A stretch of DNA of 64,000 bases from NCBI GenBank assembly GCA_023101885.1, contig JALPQD010000214.1:930001-994000 (forward strand). Reading direction: 5' to 3'. A program made the position numbers and the translations under genes. Position 1 is the first letter of the stretch, and the number at the start of each line of letters is the position of its first letter. The stretch is from Typhlomys cinereus. Lineage: Eukaryota > Chordata > Mammalia > Rodentia > Platacanthomyidae. The notes under the pieces are model-generated. The model saw only the letters and a program-made list of their open reading frames with translations. It was not told the DNA's origin and searched no databases. Positions 50,109 to 60,324 of the stretch are shown here, piece by piece.

Positions 50109-50717
50109 AGAAAGTAACCATTTTGCAATGGGAGACTGACCCCTCCCCCTCACTGCGGTCTCCTACTCTTATTCCATCTACCTTTGAATCTATTCTTATA
50201 ATAAGACTCTATTTTAACAGCTTTTTATCTCTGGCCAGGGGGTGACATCCAATACCCATCAGGATGGAGCCAAGGGCATTGCAGGAGCAGCAAAACCGGA
50301 AAAAAAAATCAACAAACCATAATTCAGAACATCAGAGACTCCATATCAACCATCTGGAATCAGGCCTGCCTAATCTCTCCCCATACTGAAGCTCAGGAAA
50401 TTTGGGGAAGAGGGGGGTGGTAGATTTTAAGAGCACAAGGATGGGGTAGAGTAATGATATTCAAGATAGTCCACACAAGTTAAGGCCGAAGCAATTATAA
50501 TAGGACTCTGCATGATCTGCGCAATGACCAACATATCATTGACCCTTCAAAGTCTAGCATGGACTAAAGGCACTAGGATCCTTAGAAACAAGGGATTAAC
50601 AGTCACAATAGTGTTCCTATACTTAAGGGGAACACAAGAAAAAGTTCCAGGAATTGCCACTGAGTCCTTACACCTCATCAGAGACGAGGACCCAGAGGAA
50701 AGTTTGACATACACGTT

Positions 50718-50899
50718 AAAGGATGCTTCAGGGATGGGGGAGGGGGCACTGGGAGAAAGGAAGGGAGGGGGGAAAGGAAGAGGAAAAGGGAGAAGGGAGC
50801 AGGGAAGTAAAGGATGCTACAGGGATGGGGGAGGGGACACTGGGAGAAAGGAAGGGAGGGGGGAAAGGAAGAGGAAAAGGGAGAAGGGAGCAGGGAAGT
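50718..50899 (+). repeat. 91-bp tandem duplication of the L1 purine tract
   Basis: The unit starting 'ggatgcttca' at 50721 recurs as 'ggatgctaca' at 50812, and nearly all following bases are the same. It contains repeated runs of G3-G6. The related L1 tail at 54684-55674 has one unit, so this copy carries a private duplication. Confidence 0.9.
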
Positions 50900-50990
50900 T
50901 CAGGGAGGGGTAAAGGGAGGGAGGGGACAGGAGTACCTACTACATTTGTATGAGCCGAAGATAAAAAAATTAAAAAATTCTTAGTTTTTT

Positions 50991-51273
50991 GGTTTTTTTA
51001 TTATTATTCATTCAATTGTGCATGTATGTGCGTGCGCGTGTGTGCATGTATGTGTGTGTGTGTAGAACCACGGGCGAATTCGGGAACCACCAGGGACACC
51101 TCCACCTCCTCCTTGTTTACTCTGCCCCGGAATTTAAAGGCTCCGCCCTACCAGGACCAGAAATGCAGGCAGTCCCTGCTTCCGCCTGGCGTCTATACGT
51201 GGGGTCTAGGATCCAAACAGAACCTTCTGCCTGCAAGGCAGAGGCTTAACCCCTGAGCCATCTCTCCAGACCC
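50991..51273 (-). mobile_element. Young-subfamily SINE, antisense, at the L1 tail
   Basis: The full family structure on the minus strand. Flanked by 'aaaaaattcttagtttttt' (50972-50990) and a copy with two extra bases (51274-51294). It landed at the A-rich end of the L1. Confidence 0.9.
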
Positions 51274-51383
51274 AAAAAATATTCTTAGTTTTTTTTGTTT
51301 TTTTTTTAAACTAACTCAGGAAGAATTTTAGTTTAAAGACACTGTCACTCATATAATTATTTTAATTTAAGAAATAAATAATC

Positions 51384-51696
51384 TATGGTTGGGAAGATGG
51401 CTCAGTGTATAAACTGCTGCTGTGCACTTGACGACTTGTGTTTCAATTCTTAGAATCCATGTGAAGCTGTAAAGTGTGTGTGGAATACTAATATTTCTAT
51501 GGTGAAATGGGAAACAGACATAGAAGAATCTCTGGAAGATTGAATGTCAGATAGTTTGATTTATACACGGTCCAAGAATAAAAGAGAAACTCTGTCTCAA
51601 ACAAGATAGAAGAGACCTCACCATCTATGAAAGCAAACAAGGTTGTGCTGTGATTTTTCTGGTATGCTATGGCAAATCTGTACCTAGACACAAGAA

Positions 51697-51740
<44 letters not shown>
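51384..51740 (+). mobile_element. Degenerate B4-like SINE
   Basis: 'ggttgggaagatggctcagt' (tRNA-like head), a B1-type middle with 'gaaactctgtctcaaac', and a final (CA)n run (51699-51739). This is the B4 order. Confidence 0.65.
51699..51739 (+). repeat. (CA)n microsatellite
   Basis: An uninterrupted run ending the B4-like SINE. Confidence 0.95.
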
Positions 51741-51742
<2 letters not shown>

Positions 51743-51744
51743 CC

Positions 51745-52095
51745 ATCCTAAAGAACAAAATATTTTTATGGAGTTGAGGTTTGTTAACAGAGTTAGTATT
51801 ACCATAGGTACTTTCAGAATTCTTTTGCAAATATTCTCCCTTAAATCTCATAGCTTTAAATGTCATAGGATTATTCTTCCTTATGTACTATGGACTGGAC
51901 CTATGAATCCTTGCAATACCCAAAGCCATATATGTTCAGTTTATCTAATAAAATAATATAACATTTGCATGTAACTTACATGCATTTTCCCCTATGCAGT
52001 CTTGACTGATATGACTGGCACAATAGAATAAAAAATCACTCTGCTTTTCACTTTTACTACATTAATCAATGATTTCCTTGAAAGTTCAGTGACAA
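51745..52095. other. Unique AT-rich DNA
   Basis: Nothing recognised. Confidence 0.5.
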
Positions 52096-52099
52096 AAAT

Positions 52100-52384
52100 T
52101 TTAACTTTATCAGTGTGTGCGTGTGTGTGTGTGTTGTGTGTGTGTGTGTTTCACTGTCAGAGGGTACTGTATGTCCCTGTGGAAGACCAGGATGATTACA
52201 GGAATTATTTATTTTTTATTTAATTATTATTTGCTTCACTCTGGGATTTCCCAGACTGTGCCCACAAGGGCCTATAGTGAAGGCCATCTACATTTCTGCC
52301 TGGTATTTTACTTGGGACTTGGGATCTGAACTCAAGATCTTCTGTTTGAGAGGCAGAGTCTTAACACCTTATCCATCTCTGCAA
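52100..52384 (-). mobile_element. Old-subfamily SINE, antisense
   Basis: On the minus strand: a worn head at the right ('...cttatccatctctgc'), B-box-like 'gagttcagatccc', the old-type body with 'acagtaccctctgaca', and an interrupted (CA)n run at the left. Confidence 0.8.
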
Positions 52385-52389
52385 AACAC

Positions 52390-53660
52390 TTTTTAAGCAT
52401 TTCTATGTTCCATTTAAAATTGAATGATGTACAGTTGGTATGTTGAATTTTTCAGGAATAATGTCAAGAAAATTATTTGTACATTATTTATACATTGTAT
52501 TATTAGTTTTTGGTTAATCAAACCCATGGATATAATTTTCCAGTGTATTTAGGAAAATGTTTATTGTATCATGATATATAAACCATTGCTACCATTCAGA
52601 CTTATTGGCATGTATCTTATGGGAATTTATGAGGCAACTTTTAGCAAAGGAATTTCAAATGTAATGCATTTCAGCAAACTGGTATTTTGCGTCACGCCCC
52701 TCTAGAGAGAATGAAGGTAGATGACAATATGTGCATTTACTATTAAATGCTTTGAACAAAAGTTTTCATTTGGAGATTTTTAAGTTTCAGAAATAGAGGC
52801 ATCACTCACTCCTGATCTTTAAATTGAAGATCTCGGAGTGATAACTTAGTGCATCATTATTAAAGTAGCTTCTGGTGATCTTTCAGTAAATGTGACAAAA
52901 GACCAAAGGTTCATCTGCAGTATGGGAACTCCTTCTATGTGATTTAGTAATGTTCAGTGGTTCTAGAATATATCAGCACGGGAAGGTGATCAAGAAGAAT
53001 GAAGGTAGGCACTCTAGTTAATGAGTCAGAGTTACTCCCGGACATGGAATGTTTTATCTCTGTCTGTACTTTAATGATGACTACATGCATGTGAACAAAT
53101 CCAGTACTAGATTATTTGGCCAAAGGGAGGATGCCTAAAATTTCTTTTCACTTTGTGATTTTTCCTTTAGTTTGAAAACATCTAATTTATCTATGAAGTG
53201 TCTGAGAATTTCAAATGTGCTTGAGAACATTAAAAAAGTGCTGTGTAGCTCTTTCAGATAATAATATTTAATATTCCTACAACCCAAACTTTGTAAATGG
53301 TCAAATGACATGCTTAAAACCAGCAGACAATTTTTCTCATAATTTTAATGATTTAATAGTTATTGAATCAAAACCATTTCCTCTTATTTTTCATTCTTAT
53401 GGAAATGCTTTGTTTTACATTATTTTGACCCATTTTAAAGAAGGTTTTATTTATTTATTTCACATTTAGGGAAAGATTAAGAGAACCTGATATTGTAAAT
53501 GTTCAAAGATAATGTACCTGTATCTCTTTCTGGAAAATATGTGTAAAATTTTATTTGCATATTAATTTATTCAATCTATTTGACAATCGGTAATAAACCC
53601 AGTCAAGAAAACTTTCCCAGAATAACCATTTGAATAAAAACAGAAGTAATAAAAATTAAC
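52390..53660. other. Unique AT-rich DNA
   Basis: No gene or repeat seen. Confidence 0.5.
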
Positions 53661-53711
53661 TTGGGCTTTTTACTACTACCAGAGTTGCGAGCTCAAACTC
53701 AAGCTTAGCAG

Positions 53712-54101
53712 ATGCCACCCAAAGCAAAAAGTGGTTCTGGAAAAGGGGTAAAAGGAGGTGTTGCCTTAGAGAATAGCAATGCTGGCAAGAAGGTTCAAGG
53801 ACCCAAAGATGGTGGCAATGCAGTGAAGTTCAGACACATTCTAAGTGAAAAACAGGACAAAATCGTGGAAGCCATGGGAAAGCTAAAGTCTGGAGTAGAA
53901 TTCAAGGAAATGTCCATAGAGTACAGTGAAGCTAAAGTCAGGCAGAGGGGTGACTTGGATTGGACGATCAGAAAGTCCATTGTGGGACCATTTCAGGAAG
54001 TGGCAGTTGCTTTACCTGTGAGCAGATAAGCCCTGTTTACAGACCCTCCCATTAACACAGAGTTTGGCTATTATATTATTATGGTTGAAGAGAAAAAATA
54101 A
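53712..54101 (+). pseudogene. PIN4 (parvulin-14) processed pseudogene
   Basis: Intronless and colinear with the peptidyl-prolyl isomerase PIN4, a small parvulin of about 131 residues found in nucleus and mitochondria and linked to ribosome biogenesis. It begins [12 protein letters not shown] (the basic N-terminal tail). The parvulin domain follows, with [12 protein letters not shown] near residues 36-47, LKSGVEF, YSEAK, RGDLDW and VGPFQEV. The frame stops at TAA 54027-54029, then resumes in the same frame as FTDPP and GYYIIMVEEKK to the natural stop at 54099. Two codons are missing near the premature stop, consistent with small compensating deletions. The conserved GYHII His is Tyr. Coding and flanking sequence are uninterrupted by introns, so an L1-mediated mRNA copy is the simple explanation. 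No A tail or target duplication could be fixed. AATAAA at 54329 may mark the old mRNA end. Confidence 0.93.
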
Positions 54102-54674
54102 AATCATATGGAAGATTTAAAAATTAACTTGATTTTAAGACATATAAACCTACAGACAATCGTTACAGAATGTATTAAGGTTGTCTTGATAGTATTTAAC
54201 CCTTTATTGAGTAGGAATCTGTGTTTACTACAATATTCACAGGATTTCCCAGCTTATTCTGTATTCATTCAGTAATATTCTAAAACAATGTTAGTCTCTT
54301 CATTCCTGATCCAGAATCTTTGTGTTAAATAAATAAAAGAAGCATGCACTATTAACTCTGTGATCTCCAATGACTTATTTATGCTGTTCCTTTTCATTTT
54401 GCTGCATGGTGACCAAGATATCCAATGATTTTATGTCTAAATTTTAATCTGTGCTGACATTAGGAGTCTACTCAACATCTTTCCCAGGTCTATAATGTAA
54501 GAATAAAACTAGGTCTGACCATTTGAGAGATTTAAGAAGGGAATATACTTTTCCTTCCACAGACATACTCTGTGGTAAGACCATATGTTGTCTGCAATCA
54601 TATCTCTAGAGTCATTATCTAAGCACTCACGATATTATGAAATAAATATTGTGAACTTGAAGACATTATAAAAT
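54102..54674. other. Probable PIN4-derived 3' UTR, then unique DNA
   Basis: The sequence down to the AATAAA at 54329-54334 may derive from the PIN4 mRNA 3' UTR. This is inference from position only. The rest is unique. Confidence 0.35.
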
Positions 54675-54683
54675 GAGTAGGGA

Positions 54684-55674
54684 CAAAGATTATTAAGAGG
54701 AGGGAAAGATAAGGAGGGCCCCCAGGAAATAAGGAGAGAGGGGATCATGCTTCAGTAGAGGAACTAGGTCGCTAAGTATTGCAAGTAAATAGCAAGAGTT
54801 CTGGTAAAGCTCACTCTCAATTTCCTTCCTGGGCACTTAAGACTGAGGAGGTTTGATCTCTCCAATCAGGGAAGGTATAGGAACTGGAAGATAGATGGTA
54901 ACCATCCTGCAAATGGGACACTGACCCTCCCCCCCACTGTGGTCTCCTACTTCTATTCCATCTATCTTTGAATTGCCTCTTACAGTAAGATAATCATTTA
55001 CACAGCTTTTTATCTTTGGTTAGGAGGTGACCTAACCCCCTAACCAAGGGTGGAGACAAGTGTGGTGCAGGAACAGAAAAACTGAAAACAACAAACCATA
55101 ATTCAGAACACCAAAGACCCTGTATTGATCACCTGGAACCAGACCAGTCAAATCTCTCCCCATCCTAAAGCTCAGGGAAACTTGACGAAGAGGGGACAGC
55201 AAGATTGTAGGAGCCTAAAGATGGGGAGGACCAACGATATGCAAAATGCTCCACGCAGTAGCCATAATCAGACTTTGCACGACCTGCACAATGACTGACA
55301 TGTTAACGACCCCCCAAAGTCTAGCATGGATCACAGGCAGTAGGATCCTTAGAGGCAAGGATTTATCATTCATAATAGTGTTCCCATACTAAAGGAGAGT
55401 CCAAAAAAGGGCTCTGGGCTATGCCACTGAATCCTTACACCTCACTAGAGTGGAGGACTCAGAGGGAATTTTGCCATTCACACAAAAGGATGCTCCAGGG
55501 GATGGGAGGAGGGAAAAGAGAGGTACTGGGAGAAGAGGAGGGAGAAGGTGAAAGGAAGGAGAAAAGAGGGGGAGGGTGCAAGGGGGACTGGGGAAGGGTG
55601 GAGGGAGGGAGAGGATGGGGTACCTATTGAGCTTGTATGATTGGGGAAAACTAAATAAAAAATAAATTAAAAAA
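54684..55674 (+). mobile_element. 5'-truncated L1 3' UTR, sense
   Basis: About 990 bases matching the 3' UTR of the L1 at 43797, including the G-rich purine tract (about 55490-55615) and an A-rich end. A likely short, worn target duplication: 'gagtaggga' (54675-54683) against 'gagcaggga' (55675-55683). Confidence 0.9.
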
Positions 55675-55683
55675 GAGCAGGGA

Positions 55684-57970
55684 TGGAAACAGATAAAGAA
55701 ATTGTTTATTAAATACCATCAACTACATCTGAGTAAGAATGAATGAATTTGTTGATGCTCCCACATGAAAGACTATCCATTTTTTCCTCATAATTTAGGG
55801 AATATATTAGGGAACAAGTTAGGGACTCCACTGCTTCTGAGTGAGCTTTTCATTTACAATTGGTTTCTCATTAGTGTTTCAAATTGTAACTTACAGATTG
55901 TTCCTTGAATTTTCATGAATTTGCTAACAGGGGTTACCTCATGGAGTGTTTTTAACCTACTCTTTATGAGGAAATGACTCAGCTCTTAAGTCACATTCCC
56001 TACAGTAGGCTCCCAATATTTATCTCAGCAGTCCGGCTGAACATTAGACTTATTTTTTAACCTCACAATTATGTAATTGCACCCTTCTCGGCAACAACTA
56101 TTCAATCTACCTGCACATGTAGTCCTTGAGAGAGGGAACCACACTTCCTTACTATTGTGACTAGGTGGCAAAAATGATAAGAGAGTACTAGGGTATATCA
56201 AAGAATGTATTGCTCCTGTCTCTTCAATTTTAATATAGGGCACAAAATTTATTTCAGTGCTAATATTCTCAATGTAAACTCAAACTTGTTTCATATTTAT
56301 GAATTCTTGACATGAAATTCAAATGACTTTCTGTTGAGTAATTTGAAAATTCCAACATCCTCAACTGTTTTAACAGACCACAGTATCACCTTTTGCTATA
56401 TTTGCATTTGTGATTGGCAAGGAAATTTTGCTACTGGTATGTTATTACTATGATTGGCAAAAATATGTAATCAGAAGCATCATCGTTTTAGTAAAGAATG
56501 AAACTGGTTCTTCAGATTAAACTTGAATTATAAATTTCTGTGAATGTTAGAACCTACTTTACAGTTATCTATCTTTATTACCTGTTAGGACTCTTACATT
56601 TAGTCACATAAGAACAGCAAATCTTTTTCCACAGTGCTGTGTTGAAGAATATAGAAAAGGTTTTGTCTGCCATACAGTTGGTGCTTAGTAAATAACTGTG
56701 GGAAATCATGTGAAAAATCCAATTTGAAGAAAATCACTTCAAAAATTCCTTATCAACAGATATAAACAGCAGATTATCAAATTGATAAAGAAAATTGAAG
56801 ACAAAAAAAGTTCAAATTCTTTCTAAAATTAGTAAATAGAAATGATCCAGAATAAACAATAGGAAGCCAAATCTACGTTGACAAAACTCTTGATAATTAA
56901 CAGTATCAGTACTGAAAATTAGTCAAGAGAAAATACTAATAATGTGTTTGCAGAAGCATTTGTCACCTCAGAGGAGCTCTACCACTGCTCACACTTACTA
57001 TTCACTGTCCCCTCCAAAGTGAATGCTAACCTGATACAACTTTGGAAAGACAGATATGTGAGCTTCATTTATCATAGCAAAATAAGCACTGATCTTGTCA
57101 TCACAAAGTCAACTTTGCAAATATTCCTCCCTATTCATTGAGTCTAGAATCAGAAAGACTCATGTCATAGATTCAATTTCTGAAACAGAAAAGGGAGTTT
57201 AAAATTCTTAAAGTATGTAATATGGTTCTTATGATTTTGTTCTTAGGACTTGTACACTAATTAGAATATATCAAAATAATAAATAATATAATATATAATT
57301 AATAAATATATATAAAATAATATAAATTATGGCATCAATTTATTTGTCTTGTTAGTATCAAACACATCATGTGGTGGCTCATTCTGGATTTCAGATATAC
57401 TCTGCTAGTTGGCCAGATGCTTAAAATTTGCCCATTAATTTATTTCTCAGACTGAGAAGTTAGGAATTCAACTTAAAAGATTCTATAAGACTGTAGGAAC
57501 ATGATTAATTTAATTATTATTCATATTATATTATATTACATATATTATATTGTGCATACTAAATAGAAATCTATCTAATAATAATATTACTATTTCTCAG
57601 AACTTGTTTAATATATTTTCAAAGCCCTGTGTACCATCTTCAATATTACAGAGTTACTGAATTTCTGGAAAAAATAAATTGTATTTTATTCTAATTCCAG
57701 TGTGGCTATTGTGTCTCTGGATTACTTTCTAGGATAAAGTATTTCCAAGCCTATTTACTTGCCCTCAAGAAGTTCCTTCACGACTTCAATACAGTCCCAA
57801 GTTTGCTGTGACACATTATGTTTTTGGTTAAGATCACCAAATTACAGACAAATCAAATTAATTTAAAGATGACAGGATAAAAAATTAAAAGATGTTTCAC
57901 TTTTAGAAGTTGAATGGTTGATCCGGGTGGAAATGTGGAGGTGACAGGGAGAATTTCCTAGACCCCATGG
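55684..57970. other. Unique AT-rich DNA
   Basis: No gene or repeat element. Very AT-rich low-complexity stretches at 57265-57330 and 57510-57560. Confidence 0.5.
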
Positions 57971-57973
57971 TGG

Positions 57974-58440
57974 TTGTATTAGTTAGGTTCTCTAGAGATG
58001 CTGAATACACACAATGAATATATATATATATGGAGTGTATTGGGTTGGCTTATAGATATGGCAGAGGAAGTCCAACGATGGTTGGCAGTAGCTGCTCAGT
58101 TCAGTAGTGAAGTGGGTGAAGACTGAAGGCTGGAGAATTCCTACAGTCTTTAGGCTAGCTGACAACTTGGAAGGTTGCAAGGCCAGAAGGTAGAAGAAAC
58201 CAGGTGGCTGGAAGGAAGAGCGATTCTGAGCACAGCTGCAAAAGCATCTTTTCTCTTTGGTGGCTCCTTTTTATATGGTGCAGTACTGGGAGGATCCTAT
58301 GAGATCTTTGGAGATTCTGATATGATCTAGGGTGGGTATAATCCTATCAAGTAGTCTCAGTTGATCCTTTCAAGGGTGGTCTCAGCCTATTTTAGTTAAT
58401 ACCAGGTGTGTCAAGTTGACACTCAGGCTTAACTATCATA
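57974..58440. mobile_element. Unclassified interspersed repeat, copy B
   Basis: Starts 'tgtattagttaggttctctagag' and ends '...gtgtcaagttgacactcaggcttaactatca'. It shares its right half with 21115-21490. The left end wording is widespread among mammalian repeats. The near-palindrome 'gtgtcaagttgacac' sits about 20 bases from the right end in both copies. The class is not certain. Confidence 0.65.
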
Positions 58441-58444
58441 GTGG

Positions 58445-59955
58445 TCATGAGCTACTTACATGATTTAATGACTCTGACACATTACACAATTGAAAATCTC
58501 AGTGCTAGAGTTTCTCATGCAACCAATCAAATCAACAAAAGTACATCAAACAAGTAACTATTGATTAAATAAACTGAGGACAGGTAATTCATTATTTTCT
58601 TCAAAGTCAATGTAATATCAAAATGAATCCATAATCTCGTGAAATGTTCCCATGATCATATGTGTCTGGAAAAAGATACAACTTATTGCTTTATTAGCAT
58701 ACTATACATCTGTGTCATGGCAGTTGGAGAGATGACAAAGGTTTTCCTTTACTTACATAAAAACCAATGATTCTCCTCTAGAGAAACACCTATAAGAAGC
58801 TGACATGCTTTCCTTTAAATTTTCAATTCTAAATGTACACAACTGAGACAGATTGTTTTAAGAATAAAGCCTGTCAATTCTGGTCAAGAGCCATAGTAAA
58901 TTTCTCATTATAAAAGAAAGGAAAAAGGATTTCAAAAAGTTAATGTCCTTACTATGCATTACATACCAAATTTGTTTGAAAATCTTAGTGTTCTTAAAAT
59001 TCACTGTAGTGTTACAATAATCTTACCATTAATTTCTGCTTTTCATTTAGATTTTGGTTATACAATACAGTTTGAATTAAAGTACAGGTAACTTCTGCTA
59101 AACACTGATTTTTGTCCAAACATATAATAGGTTCATTTTTCTGCTAGTTATACTTTACTTTTAAAGATAGAAGTCATTGATATACTGATAGAACATTTGT
59201 TTGTTTATGGCACATGATTCTTATATCTTTAAGCTAAAAACAATTTAATCTAGAATATAGGATTGAGAAATGACTTATTGATAGTTTGTTTTATAGACAC
59301 TGTCCATATAAAGAGTAATAGACAGTATACAGCAATTCTAGTTGAATAATAGTAAATTAATGGCTGTTAAACTATTTCTTACTATTTGAAAAGAAATAAT
59401 AATAATGATAACATTTCCAACAAATTTATTAAACATATCTTGATTCAAATAAGATATGTTATAAGTAAGATAAAAATAAGATAAAAATAAAAAGAAGTTT
59501 ACATTTAAAATCATATGGCAATAAGAAGTGGCCTTTCAAGTAGACCAGAAAAGTGAAATTCTTAATATGCAATTATATTGCATATCATAATTATTTTTTA
59601 ATTCTTGGCCTTTAAAGAAAGAAAAGTTTGCTATCAAAATGGTTAAACAACACATTAAAAATGCTATTCACCTTCTTTTACTTTCTATGAATTATATTGA
59701 AACCTGCCTTTCTTGTATCCGTATTCTTTACTTAAATTTATTTCTATCACATGAAACAATTATATGTTCATGAAATCAAAGGTAAATAATTCTTTAGTGG
59801 AATTTGTAGCATAATACTTTTTTATTTCTTCCAAAAGCTGTGCTGACTGTAGCTTTGTAAGTCGTCATAGAAAGCTTTTGTGTAAAACTGTACCCAAGAA
59901 AGATCTGTGTGGTGGATTCTATTCCAGCTAAGTTCTATAAAGTTAAGTGAAAGCT
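58445..59955. other. Unique AT-rich DNA
   Basis: No gene or repeat seen. Confidence 0.5.
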
Positions 59956-59968
59956 TAAAAATGAATTA

Positions 59969-60037
59969 TATTTTTTTTAAAAAAACTTTATTCATTCAGT
60001 CATTTAGCGTGTGTTTTTTATAGTCTCTGTGTGTGGT

Positions 60038-60076
<39 letters not shown>

Positions 60077-60310
60077 AGAGGGCACATGCATCCCTGTAAA
60101 GGACTAAGGGTGACTTTGGGACTTATCCTGTATTGCTTTTCCCTACTTTTTGCTTGGTTCTGAGATTCCCCAGGCTCCACACACCAGGACTGGAAATGCA
60201 TGCCACCACCATTTCCACCTGAAGTTTCTATGTGAGACCTGGGATCCAAAGTCAGGATCTTCTGCTTGTGAAGCAGTCTTAACTCCTCAGCCATCTCTCT
60301 GGGCCCCCCC
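59969..60310 (-). mobile_element. Old-subfamily SINE, antisense
   Basis: On the minus strand: head near 60305, B-box-like 'actttggatccc', the body with 'aatacaggataagtccc', the extra segment '...atgtgccctctgaca', a (CA)n run and a T-run tail. A perfect 12-bp duplication 'aaaatgaattat' (59957-59968, 60311-60322) shows that not all members of the older type are ancient. Confidence 0.9.
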
Positions 60311-60324
60311 AAAATGAATTATCT

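Larger units (their letters stand above)
43797..50971 (+). mobile_element. Nearly full-length L1 retrotransposon, sense, inactive
   Basis: A GC-rich 5' UTR (43812-44637), ORF1 (44638-45724), ORF2 (about 45750-49530), a 3' UTR with purine-rich tracts, and an A-rich end at about 50971. The total is about 6.9 kb without the SINE at 49819-50108, close to the usual 6-7 kb L1 length. Both ORFs are broken. No convincing target duplication could be matched across the ends. Confidence 0.92.
49531..50971 (+). other. L1 3' UTR
   Basis: Follows the ORF2 stop. Matches the 3' UTR at 54684-55674 and, in reverse, at 3981-4990. Contains purine-rich G-run tracts at 50735-50935. Confidence 0.85.

Noticed and set aside
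50718..50899. CRISPR-like or phage-like repeats
   Set aside because: Only two adjacent 91-bp units without spacers, inside an L1. The window is mammalian.
50512..50953. Gly/Lys/Arg-rich ORFs
   Set aside because: They translate the purine-rich L1 3' UTR and its 91-bp duplication.
43797..51300. Target duplication of the full-length L1
   Set aside because: A weak match between 'taaaacctaacta' on the left and 'ttaaactaactca' after the SINE on the right is too imperfect and oddly placed to accept.
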